Shown piece by piece: positions 1 to 7,700 of a DNA stretch of 14,128 bases (position 1 is its first letter; each line of letters opens with the position of its first letter). The notes below the pieces were generated by a model, which saw only the letters and a program-made list of their open reading frames with translations, did not search any database and was not told where the DNA came from. The translations under genes and the position numbers were made by a program. This DNA is from Minisyncoccota bacterium (GTDB taxonomy: Bacteria > Patescibacteriota > Minisyncoccia > Minisyncoccales > GCA-002788555), in the NCBI GenBank assembly GCA_028697615.1, contig JAQVET010000011.1, forward strand, positions 1 to 14,128. The letters are read 5' to 3'.

Positions 1-707
1 ATACTAATCTCTTTTACTTTTTTTATTCTTCCTTTTCCTTTGCAATTAGAACATTTCTCTTGAGGGATCCTACCCTCACCTTCACATTCAGGACATGTTG
101 TTTTACGAATAAAACTACCTAAAAATGTATTTTGCGTCTGTTGCACTTTGCCACTCCCATTACAATTAGGACAAGTTATTATTTTAGAACCTACGGCTGC
201 ACCACTACCACCACACTCGTCGCATTTTACGTATAAATTAATCTTAAAATCTTTTTTGGTTCCCAAATATGCTTCTTTTAAAGAAACTTCTGTATCTACA
301 TAAACATCTCTTCCCTGTCTTTTTTTGCCAGCACCACTAAATCCCCAAAAAAAATCTTCTAGTATATCTCCTAAATCAAAATCGTTAAAATCAAAACCGA
401 AATCTCCAAAGCCTTGATTCCCAAAGCCTTGATTCTGAAAATTTTGAGCAAAATCCTGCCAAGAAAATCCCTGCCCTTCTCCAAAACCACCCGTTTGAGC
501 GCCCTCAAAAACACGACCATATCTATCATATTGAGCCCTTTTTTCCTTATTACCTAAAACCTGATATGCCTCGTTAATTTCTTTAAATTTTTGTTCATCG
601 CCTCCTTTATCAGGATGGTATTTATGTGCCAATTTATAATATGCCTTTTTTATTTCTTCTTGACTAGCATCCCTACTCACACCTAAAATTTTATAATAAT
701 CTTCCAT
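1..707 (-). CDS. dnaJ: Chaperone protein DnaJ, C-terminal part outside window
   Basis: J-domain co-chaperone that delivers unfolded substrates to DnaK and stimulates its ATPase in the cytoplasm. The visible 235 residues start at the ATG at 707. They hold a J domain (about 1-70) with the HPD motif at 31-33, a Gly/Phe-rich region (about 72-115), and all four CxxCxGxG zinc-finger repeats with Cys pairs 162/165, 179/182, 205/208 and 219/222. The substrate-binding C-terminal domains lie beyond the left edge; full family length is about 370-380 residues. The Gly/Phe region contains a perfect 15-bp tandem duplication (406-420 and 421-435) encoding NQGFG twice. It is the last visible gene of the hrcA operon, but a 303-bp AT-rich gap separates it from dnaK, so it may have its own start of transcription. 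No Shine-Dalgarno sequence precedes the ATG. Identity is certain; this is a type I (zinc-finger) DnaJ. Confidence 0.97.
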   Translation of the reverse strand, partial: MEDYYKILGVSRDASQEEIKKAYYKLAHKYHPDKGGDEQKFKEINEAYQVLGNKEKRAQYDRYGRVFEGAQTGGFGEGQGFSWQDFAQNFQNQGFGNQGFGDFGFDFNDFDLGDILEDFFWGFSGAGKKRQGRDVYVDTEVSLKEAYLGTKKDFKINLYVKCDECGGSGAAVGSKIITCPNCNGSGKVQQTQNTFLGSFIRKTTCPECEGEGRIPQEKCSNCKGKGRIKKVKEIS

Positions 708-1010
708 AATAATAATAGATAAATAAAATTAAATTATATTTTTAAAATTTCTCTATCAATATTTTTTCTACTTCGCATTCTACTTTGTAAATTAATCTTC
801 TTTAAAATTAAAAATCTAAAATTCAAAAATTGATTTAAAAAAATAAAAAAATAAAATTTAAAATAACTAAAAAGACCCCTTTTTAAAAGTAAATTACCTA
901 AAAATAAAAACACAAAATAAAACAAAGGGAAATAATAAAGACAAATAAATCTGCTTTTTTTGATATTCTCGCATTAATTAATGATTTTATTTTTTTATCT
1001 TGGGCATTCT
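708..1010. other. AT-rich dnaK-dnaJ intergenic gap, no gene seen
   Basis: These 303 bases are almost all A and T. The only long open frame in it is a low-complexity Phe/Leu/Lys string that looks like chance. On the minus strand there is a possible weak promoter for dnaJ: TTGATA (755-760), a 15-bp spacer, and TATAAT (734-739), about 27 bases before the dnaJ start. In DNA this AT-rich such matches arise easily, and the spacer is shorter than the optimal 17. A 7-bp inverted repeat (868-874 with 879-885, 4-base loop) has only one GC pair and no clean U-tract. The gap is larger than any other spacing inside this operon. Confidence 0.5.
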
Positions 1011-2885
1011 CTATTTTTTATTATCTTGGTTATCTCCTTGATTATCTTGATTCTTATTTTCTTCTCCTTGATTGTCTTGCTTGTTTTCTTGATACATTTT
1101 AGCACCAACTTCTTGAATTATTGAAGATAAATTTTCTATTTTATTTTTGATCTCCTCAATATTTTCTGCTTCCATTGCTTTCTTTAATTCATCTATAGCT
1201 TGGGTAACTTTTGCTTTATCGTCTTCCTTAATTTTATCACCAGCATCTCTAAGTGTCTTTTCCGATGAATAAATTAAACTATCACCTTGATTTTTAATTT
1301 CAATAAGTTCTTTTTTTCTTTTATCTTCCTCAGCATGCTCTTCTGCTTCTTTTTTCAACTTTTCTATCTCCTCTTTGGAAAGACCTGATTGAGCTTCAAT
1401 TCTAATGGATTGTTCTTTGCCTGTAGCCCTATCTTTTGCTTTTACATTTAAAATTCCATTTGCATCAATATCAAATGTAACTTCAATCTGTGGAACCCCT
1501 CGTGGAGCAGGTGGAATACCATCTAAAATAAATCGTCCCAATGTTTTATTATCTTGAGCCATTGGTCTTTCTCCTTGCAATACATGAATTTCAACAGAAG
1601 TTTGATTATCAGCTGCAGTTGAAAAAACTTGCGTTTTTTGAGTAGGAATCGTGGTGTTTTTAGGAATTAAAATAGTATTTACTCCTCCAAAAGTTTCAAT
1701 ACCCAAAGAGAGCGGAGTTACATCAAGAAGCAAAACTTCTTTTGCCTCACCTGTCAAAATTGCTCCTTGAATTGCTGCGCCGATAGCCACAACTTCATCA
1801 GGATTAATCTCTTTATTTGGTTCCTTGTTAAAAAGTTTTTTTACTTCCTCCTGAATTTTTGGCATTCTTGTTTGACCACCAACTAGAATTATTTCTTCAA
1901 TATCAGAAATTTCAAAACCAGCTTCTTTTACTACTCTTTTGGTATGTTCTAAGGACTTCTCAATAAAATCTCCAACAAGTTCTTCAAGTTTTGCTCTTGT
2001 TAAGGTATAAGATAAGTGTTTTGGTCCAGATTGATCAGAAGTAATAAACGGAAGATTAATTTCTGTTTGGTTGGTTGTTGAAAGTTCTCTTTTTGCCTTT
2101 TCCGCTGCTTCTTTTATTCTTTGAAGGGCTAATGGATCTTTAGACAAATCAATGCCCTCATCTTTTTTAAAATTTTGAACAATAAAGTCCATAATTTTCT
2201 GATCAAAATCATCTCCTCCAAGATGGGTATCGCCTCCAGTTGATTTAACTTCAATAGTATCTTCACTAACTTCAAGTACTGAAACATCAAAAGTTCCTCC
2301 ACCAAAATCATAAACTACAATTTGTTGATTTTTCTTTTTCTGAAAACCATAAGCGAGTGCTGCTGCTGTTGGTTCGTTAATAATCCTTCTCACTTTAAAA
2401 CCAGCAATTTCACCAGCATCTTTTGTCGCTTTTCTTTGAGCATCATCAAAATAAGCGGGACAGGTAATAACAACTTCCTCAATCTTTTCACCAAGTTTCA
2501 TTTCTGCATCTGCCTTTAATTTTTGTAGAACCATTGCTGATATCTCCTGGGGTCTGTACCATTTTTCACCCATTTTTACTTCAATTCCTCCATCACTACC
2601 CTCTCTAATTTCATAGGAAAGAAGCTCTTTATCTTTCTGAACTTCAGGATCCGAAAATCGACGACCAATAAGCCTTTTAACACTATAAATAGTATTTTGA
2701 GGATTAGTAATAGCTTGACGTCTCGCAATATTACCAACAAGACGCTCTCCTGATTTAGAAATAGCAACAACAGAAGGAGTGGTTCTTTCACCTTCACTGT
2801 TTTCTATAATTCTTGCTTCCCCTCCTTCTATGATCGCCATTGCAGAAAAAGTTGTACCAAGATCTATTCCAAGTATTCTTGCCAT
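1011..2885 (-). CDS. dnaK: Chaperone protein DnaK (Hsp70)
   Basis: ATP-dependent cytoplasmic Hsp70 chaperone, partner of the DnaJ and GrpE encoded beside it. The 624 residues hold the whole family layout. The nucleotide-binding domain begins with the phosphate loop GIDLGTTFS (6-14), has a second phosphate motif GGGTFD (195-200), and the adenosine-side motif VGGQTRMP (335-342). The interdomain linker LLLDVTPLSLG lies at about 385-395, followed by the substrate-binding beta domain (about 396-500) and the helical lid (about 501-598). The stretch at about 75-110 is present, as in Gram-negative DnaK. The C-terminal tail (about 599-624) is rich in Gln, Asn, Asp and Lys with repeated NQG/NQD units, and lacks the acidic EEV-type ending common in bacterial DnaK. 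The ATG at 2885 has no Shine-Dalgarno sequence; the leader is A/U-rich. It follows hsp20 after a 107-bp gap with unusual structure. Confidence 0.99.
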   Translation of the reverse strand: MARILGIDLGTTFSAMAIIEGGEARIIENSEGERTTPSVVAISKSGERLVGNIARRQAITNPQNTIYSVKRLIGRRFSDPEVQKDKELLSYEIREGSDGGIEVKMGEKWYRPQEISAMVLQKLKADAEMKLGEKIEEVVITCPAYFDDAQRKATKDAGEIAGFKVRRIINEPTAAALAYGFQKKKNQQIVVYDFGGGTFDVSVLEVSEDTIEVKSTGGDTHLGGDDFDQKIMDFIVQNFKKDEGIDLSKDPLALQRIKEAAEKAKRELSTTNQTEINLPFITSDQSGPKHLSYTLTRAKLEELVGDFIEKSLEHTKRVVKEAGFEISDIEEIILVGGQTRMPKIQEEVKKLFNKEPNKEINPDEVVAIGAAIQGAILTGEAKEVLLLDVTPLSLGIETFGGVNTILIPKNTTIPTQKTQVFSTAADNQTSVEIHVLQGERPMAQDNKTLGRFILDGIPPAPRGVPQIEVTFDIDANGILNVKAKDRATGKEQSIRIEAQSGLSKEEIEKLKKEAEEHAEEDKRKKELIEIKNQGDSLIYSSEKTLRDAGDKIKEDDKAKVTQAIDELKKAMEAENIEEIKNKIENLSSIIQEVGAKMYQENKQDNQGEENKNQDNQGDNQDNKK

Positions 2886-2918
2886 ATTTTTATTTAATAA
2901 TTAATAATTTTATTTAAT

Positions 2919-2944
2919 TGTATATTTATTATGTATATTTATTA
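2919..2944. repeat. 13-bp perfect tandem repeat upstream of dnaK
   Basis: The unit TGTATATTTATTA occurs twice head to tail (2919-2931 and 2932-2944), ending 34 bases before the dnaK start codon. It could be a binding site for a regulator or simply slippage in AT-rich DNA. I see no clear -35/-10 pair around it, so it is not assigned as a promoter. Confidence 0.7.
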
Positions 2945-2953
2945 TTTGCTTAG

Positions 2954-3001
2954 GATAGAGGAGGGAGATACCTCCCCCCCCCCCTATCTATTTTAAGATA
3001 G
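2954..3001 (-). promoter_or_regulatory. G11 tract within mutually exclusive hairpins, hsp20-dnaK junction
   Basis: On the transcript, three short segments can pair in two ways. CUAUCU at 3001-2996 (the last codons of hsp20) pairs with AGAUAG (2989-2984) around a 6-base loop. Alternatively GAUAG (2988-2984) pairs with CUAUC (2958-2954), enclosing a GC-rich stem GGAGG/CCUCC (2975-2971 with 2964-2960, 6-base loop). The 5' arm of the second hairpin contains a run of 11 G (2984-2974), striking in DNA this AT-rich. No U-tract follows, so it is not a standard intrinsic terminator. It could be an mRNA processing or stability element that sets hsp20 against dnaK expression. The pairing is seen in the sequence; the role is inference. 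Confidence 0.5.
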
Positions 3002-3406
3002 TTTAATCTTAACAGATTTAGGTTTTGCTTCTTCTCTTTTGGGCAATACTATCTTCAATACTCCATCTTTGTGTTCTGCTTTTGCCTTGTCACCCTTAAC
3101 AACACATGGCAGCTCAATCTGTCTTTCAAAATTGCCTCGATAAATCTCCTTTCTGTAATAATTCTTTTTCTTTTCTTCTTTTTTTTCTTCCTGTCGTGCT
3201 CTAACTGAAAGTACATTATCTTCAACGTTTACTTCAATATTTTCTGGTTTAACTCCAGGCAATTCCATCTCTACATAAACATTATCTTTGTCTTGAGTTA
3301 TATCTGTTGCCATTTTTTTGCTTGGCAGGGGCATAATCGGAAGAAAATCCCAATCTTCAAACCATCTGTCAAGATCTTGAAATGGTTCCCATGGTACTAT
3401 TGCCAT
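2993..3406 (-). CDS. Small heat-shock protein, Hsp20/alpha-crystallin family
   Basis: ATP-independent holdase that binds unfolding proteins and passes them to the DnaK system. At 137 residues it is normal for bacterial Hsp20. The N-terminal arm (1-32) is short and aromatic (WEPFQDLDRWFEDWDF). The alpha-crystallin domain spans about 33-123, with the family motifs ELPGV (48-52) and GVLKIVLPK (115-123). The C-terminal tail has a V-x-I motif (132-134), the oligomer-docking I/V-x-I/V element. A Glu/Lys-rich loop (73-82) is charged. It sits 11 bp after grpE and 107 bp before dnaK, so it is almost surely in the hrcA operon under CIRCE control, which is an unusual place for an hsp20 gene. The ATG at 3406 has an A-rich leader without a Shine-Dalgarno sequence. 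Confidence 0.95.
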   Translation of the reverse strand: MAIVPWEPFQDLDRWFEDWDFLPIMPLPSKKMATDITQDKDNVYVEMELPGVKPENIEVNVEDNVLSVRARQEEKKEEKKKNYYRKEIYRGNFERQIELPCVVKGDKAKAEHKDGVLKIVLPKREEAKPKSVKIKLS

Positions 3407-3417
3407 AGTTTTATTTT

Positions 3418-3975
3418 TTAATTATTTATAATTTTACCGACCTTTACCCTTGTAGGGCGTAAAATTTTCTTATTTAATATATAACCATTTTGAAGAATTT
3501 CTACTATCTTTCCTTCTTCACCTTCAACTACTTCGACTGCTTCATGATATTCTGGATTAAATTCATCGCCAATTTTTGCAACAATTTCCTTAACTCCAAA
3601 ATCGTTTAAAAATTTTTCAAACTCTCTTTTAATTTGCTTAATTCCGTCAAGCCATTTATCTTGTGAAAATTCTTTTTCAGAAAACATATTAATTGCTCGA
3701 TTAAAATTATCAATAATTGGCAGAAGCTCAGTAAAAATATGTTTTTTAACACTATCGATTCTTTCCTGGATCCTTAACTCTTCCCCTTTTTTATAATTTA
3801 GAAAATTTGCTCGCTCTCTTTGCCACCCTTCAAGATATTCATTTTTTTCCTTCTGGCAACTGTTAAGTTTCTCTTTAATTTTTTTTATCTTTGCTTCAGG
3901 GGTGGAAAATTCCATATCTTCCTCTATATATTCTAATTTTTTCTCTTTTTGCTTATTAATTTTTTTATCTTCCAT
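3418..3975 (-). CDS. grpE: Nucleotide exchange factor GrpE
   Basis: Releases ADP from DnaK so that the chaperone cycle can continue. I place the start at the ATG at 3975 (185 residues). A longer frame reaches 4092, but it would overlap the end of hrcA by more than 100 bases, and its extra residues do not look like GrpE, whereas 3975 leaves an 11-bp gap like the one after grpE. The charged N-terminus (1-25) is followed by a long helix/coiled coil (about 27-80), the dimer stalk. A four-helix region follows, then the beta-wing (about 128-181) with the family signature FNPEYHEAV (139-147) and the conserved LRPTRVKVGK (172-181). Length is close to the family norm of 180-200. It is co-transcribed with hrcA. 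Confidence 0.97.
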   Translation of the reverse strand: MEDKKINKQKEKKLEYIEEDMEFSTPEAKIKKIKEKLNSCQKEKNEYLEGWQRERANFLNYKKGEELRIQERIDSVKKHIFTELLPIIDNFNRAINMFSEKEFSQDKWLDGIKQIKREFEKFLNDFGVKEIVAKIGDEFNPEYHEAVEVVEGEEGKIVEILQNGYILNKKILRPTRVKVGKIINN

Positions 3976-3986
3976 ATTTTTAATTT

Positions 3987-4673
3987 TTAAATTTTTTCTG
4001 CTAAATATTTTATTTTTTCCAAAAGGGAAATATTTTTTGAATAATCCATACGAATCGGTCCGAATATACCCAAAAAACCATCTTCTATCCAAGGACTACA
4101 AACAAGACTAAAGTTTTTACAGCGTTCTCCAAGCTCAGGCACGTTTTCTCCTATGTAAACTTGAATAGAGTTTTCGTAATCTTCAAATAAATAATCAGAA
4201 GTCAAAAGATCTTCAATAAACTTCATTGCTAAAATTATTTCTTTTTTTTCTTTAAAATCTGAAAGCGAAAAAAGTTCATCGAGTCCTTCAAAAAAGCAAG
4301 ACTGTCTTAATTTTAAAATTGCAAGATTGGAAGTAACCTCTGATATAAATTCAAGAAGTGAAAAATAATTTCTTTTCTTCAATGATTCTTTCACAACCTT
4401 TTGCAATTTTCTTTCTAAAGATTTTGGTATACCGAATTCGCAAAGCTTATCTATAAAATATTGATAACCCTTTTGTGTAGGAATTCTACCACCTGAAATA
4501 TGAGGTTGAACCAAATAACCATCGTCCATTAATTCAGCCATTTCATTTCTTATAGTCGCTGCACCAATATCAAGATTGTAGTTATTTTTAATATAAGAAG
4601 AACTAATAGGCTTGCGATTTTTTATAAAATCTCCAACTACAATCTTTAAAATTTTTTCCTTTCTTTTATCCAT
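3987..4673 (-). CDS. hrcA: Heat-inducible transcription repressor HrcA, compact form
   Basis: Repressor that binds the CIRCE operator; in studied bacteria its folding depends on GroEL/ES. The N-terminal winged helix (about 1-75) carries clear family motifs: AATIRNEMAELMDDGYLVQP (38-57) and SGGRIPTQKGYQYF (60-73). The C-terminal part retains the GAF-like signature, IGENVPE (174-180) and GPIRMDYSK (205-213). At 228 residues it is about a third shorter than the usual ~340, so much of the middle dimerisation/insertion region is reduced. Nothing suggests a frameshift: both ends are intact and the frame is continuous. It is the first gene after the CIRCE, so it should be autoregulated. The ATG at 4673 lies about 29 bases from the -10 box. 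A weak AAGG lies about 16 bases upstream, too far for a normal ribosome site. Confidence 0.95.
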   Translation of the reverse strand: MDKRKEKILKIVVGDFIKNRKPISSSYIKNNYNLDIGAATIRNEMAELMDDGYLVQPHISGGRIPTQKGYQYFIDKLCEFGIPKSLERKLQKVVKESLKKRNYFSLLEFISEVTSNLAILKLRQSCFFEGLDELFSLSDFKEKKEIILAMKFIEDLLTSDYLFEDYENSIQVYIGENVPELGERCKNFSLVCSPWIEDGFLGIFGPIRMDYSKNISLLEKIKYLAEKI

Positions 4674-4701
4674 AAAATCTTTTTTATACCTTACCTATCG
4701 T

Positions 4702-4730
4702 ATTTTATCAAATTAGCACTCTTATGTCAA
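4702..4730 (-). promoter_or_regulatory. Sigma-70-type promoter of the heat-shock operon
   Basis: Minus-strand TTGACA (4730-4725), a spacer of exactly 17 bp (4724-4708), and TAAAAT (4707-4702). The -35 box lies inside the CIRCE spacer and one CIRCE arm fills the promoter spacer, so bound HrcA would block RNA polymerase directly. Transcription should start near 4695, giving a leader of about 20 bases to hrcA. This is the best promoter match in the window. Confidence 0.88.
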
Positions 4731-4739
4731 GAGTGCTAA
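4713..4739. promoter_or_regulatory. CIRCE operator (HrcA binding site)
   Basis: Perfect match to the CIRCE consensus: TTAGCACTC (4713-4721), 9-base spacer (4722-4730), GAGTGCTAA (4731-4739). The pairing extends by two more bases on each side (4711-4741), giving 11-bp arms. It lies 40 bp upstream of the hrcA start. Established knowledge: HrcA binds this element and represses until heat stress lowers active HrcA. Confidence 0.98.
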
Positions 4740-4780
4740 TTTGTCCTTTAAAACACAGATTAAAAAACCACAAAATTTCT

Positions 4781-7700
4781 TTATTTTTTTATTAAAACAT
4801 CAATTGTTGACCACATTGATTCTCTAGATGTAGTTAAGATCAAAATATCGTTGGTAATAGCCCAATCAATAGATAAATCAGGAACAGGAAAATTTGTATA
4901 ACGAATATGAACACCGGAATGTTCATTATCTAAAAAATTTGAAGAAGCCTTTTCACCCCTTTGCCAAAGAGTATGAATTTCATAAAAATCATCTGGTAGA
5001 ACCTTTTCCCAATTTATCATTGCACTGTTAACTGTTTGGGCCTTGCCTTCTTTTATTCTAAAAGCAATACCAAGGCGATTTCTTCTTTCTTGAATAAAAA
5101 GTTCTTTTTGTGAATAAAGATAAAGAGTATATGTTGTTAAATTTTCTTTAACTTCATTTGGTGGATGCAAATCTAAAAGTTCAAAAAGTTGTGAAATTGT
5201 CAAAAGTTTATCTTGATATTTAGGAATAATTTCAATAAATGTTCCAGCACTGTATTCTTTTTTAAAAAAGTTATCCAAAATACTTATGAAATCTTTTGAA
5301 TTTAAACTTTCAATCTTAATCTCTTCAGAGACACCAATAACTACTGGTGGAAGTGGCCTTTTGCAATCAGTATCACTTTGGCAAAGATTTGTTCCGCTTC
5401 CCTCTACTACCTCACACTTTTCGCCCCTACATTCACTGTGAAAACAATTTTCATCAACACTGCATGTATCCTTCCCTGCCCCATCTACCACTATGCATTT
5501 CATACCACTGCATTCTTTATGAGTACAGGCTGTCTCATTTACAACACATTGTTTTTCAACTTCGCAACCTTCAGGAAGACAGGTCCTTTTTTGAAGCATT
5601 TCTTTTAATCCACAACCCTCTTGTCCACAAGCAACGTCTTCCCATTGACCACAATCGCACAAGTTTAAAATTCCTGTGGGAAAAACATTAACTGAAAGTT
5701 CTTTCTCTACTGGTTTAACATTAATTTGAGTAGGGGTTTCCCATTTTGTAAAAAACCAAATACTCAACCAAACAAAACAAGCAACTATTAAAAAATTTAA
5801 AATGATATAAAAAGCTAAAGTAGGTTTTTTGCTTTTTTTAATTAATTTTAAATAGTCCTCTTTCTTATCTACTGATAATAACTCATCTACTGATAATAAC
5901 TCAGGAGAAGTTTTTTTTTGAATATTTTCAAACTCTACTAACGTATCTTTTGGTAAAATTGGTGATTTTGGGGTTGGTGATTTTGGGGTTGGTGATGACT
6001 TAGGAGGTAAAACTACTTCTTGATCTTTTTTATTTTCAACCTCTTCTTTTAATTTCTTCTTTAAATTCTCCAGTGCTAAAAGATGCTTTTTTTCTTCTTC
6101 TGATATATTTTTCACATTTTCTTTTTGTATTTGTTGTTTTTGAATTTTTTGTAATCTATCTTTTTTTGCTACCTCTTTATCTCTTTCTTTACTTTCAGAC
6201 ATCTTTATTTCTTCTTCCAATTTCTTTTCTTTCAATCTTTCCTGTTTTAACTTTTCTTGAAGTTGCGTAAGTTTTTTCTTCTCCTCATTTATTAAAGATC
6301 TTATTTTTTCTAAATCTTCAAAATCTTCCTCCTCTTCTTCCTCTTCTTCCTCTTCTTCAATATTCTCTTTTTTAAACGATGCTTTAACAGGTTGATTTTT
6401 AATATTATTTTCCTCTTCTTTAAGCCTTTGTCTTCTTTCTTCTCTCTCTTTTAAAAATTCCTGATATTCTTTTTCAATTTCTTCCCTTGCTTTTCTGAAC
6501 TCTTCTAATTCTTTCAATAATTTTTGACGCTCCTGTGCACTAATGGCAACCCTTGCATCCTCTGTCTTTGATTTCTCTATTTCCTGTCTTGTCTCTACCT
6601 CTTTTTTAATTTCTTTTTCAGGTTTTGAAATTATTTCTTCATTTTGCTTTTGTTGAATTTCTTTTTTTTGTTCTTTATCAGCCTCTTTTTCTTTTTTAAA
6701 TGTTTCTCCAAATGTCCTTTCTAATTCTTCTAAAAATATTCTTTTTTGGTCTTTAAGTTTATCTAATTCTCTCTCAAGTTCTTTTTCTTTTTCTTTAATT
6801 TGTTGTCTTTTTTGAATTTCACTTAAAATTATTTGGTATCTTTTATTAATTTTATTTAAAATGCTTTCCATTTTGTATTTCTCATCTTCTATTTGCCAAC
6901 GCTGTCTTTCGATTATTTGTCTTTCCTTATCTAAATTCCATCTTTGTCTTTCAAGTTCTCTCCTTTTTTCAATGTCTTCAATTTGCTTCTCTTGATTTTC
7001 TATTTTTTGAATCTCCTGCTCAACTTCTTTTTCCTTAGATAAAATATCTTCATATGAAGTTTTAATTCGGGATAATTCTACTTCTATTTTATCTTTTCTT
7101 TCTTCTAATTTTTCTTTTTCTTCAATTAACCTAGCTCTCATTTTTTCTTCACGCTTTCTTTCTTGAATTTTTCTTTCTTGCTGTTGAATAATTTTCTCTT
7201 CTCTTTCTTGAATTTTTCTTTTTTCTTCTTCAAATTGTTTATACATTTCCTCTATCTCTCTTTTTTGCTTTAAAAGATTTTCTTTCTCTTTTAAAAAATC
7301 TTCTCTTTCTTTTTGAATATTTAATTTTTCTTTTTCAAAATTTTCTTTTTCTTTTTGAATTTTTTCCTTCTCGCTTTCCAAATATATTCTATCTTCCTCT
7401 AAGTTTAAACGTTTTTCCTCCAAATCTTCGTATTGTTTTTTTAGATCTTCAAGTTTTTGCTCCAGCTCTCTATTCCTTTCTTTAATTTGATCTAAATATT
7501 TTGCTTGCTCTTCGATTTCTTGTCTACGCGCTTCTAATTTACTATACTCTTCCTGAAGTATTTTCCTTTGTGTCTCCACATCTTTCAACATTTCTTCTTT
7601 TTGTTTTAAGGATAATTTCTCTTGTCTTAATTTTTCTTGCTCCTGAACTATTTTTTTATTGCGATCCTCAAGTTCTTTTATGGTAATTCTTGCTTGCTTT

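Noticed and set aside
868..885. Inverted repeat with T-runs after dnaK as a terminator
   Set aside because: Only one GC pair in the stem and an interrupted U-tract; too weak to call.
734..925. 63-codon open frame in the dnaK-dnaJ gap, minus strand
   Set aside because: Low-complexity Phe/Leu/Lys string expected by chance in AT-only DNA, with no ribosome site and no domain pattern.
972..983. Palindrome CATTAATTAATG just after dnaK
   Set aside because: AT-only core and no U-tract downstream; likely chance.
3976..4092. Longer grpE start at 4092
   Set aside because: It would overlap the hrcA end by over 100 bases and adds residues unlike GrpE; the ATG at 3975 gives normal length and spacing.
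5347..5691. Plus-strand open frames across the coiled-coil gene and other genes
   Set aside because: They lie opposite genes with strong family or composition support and encode Phe/Leu-rich shadow sequence with no domain pattern.
6319..6358. Short repeats of TCTTCC in the coiled-coil gene as a possible satellite or CRISPR-like array
   Set aside because: They encode the poly-Glu run in frame; no spacer structure.
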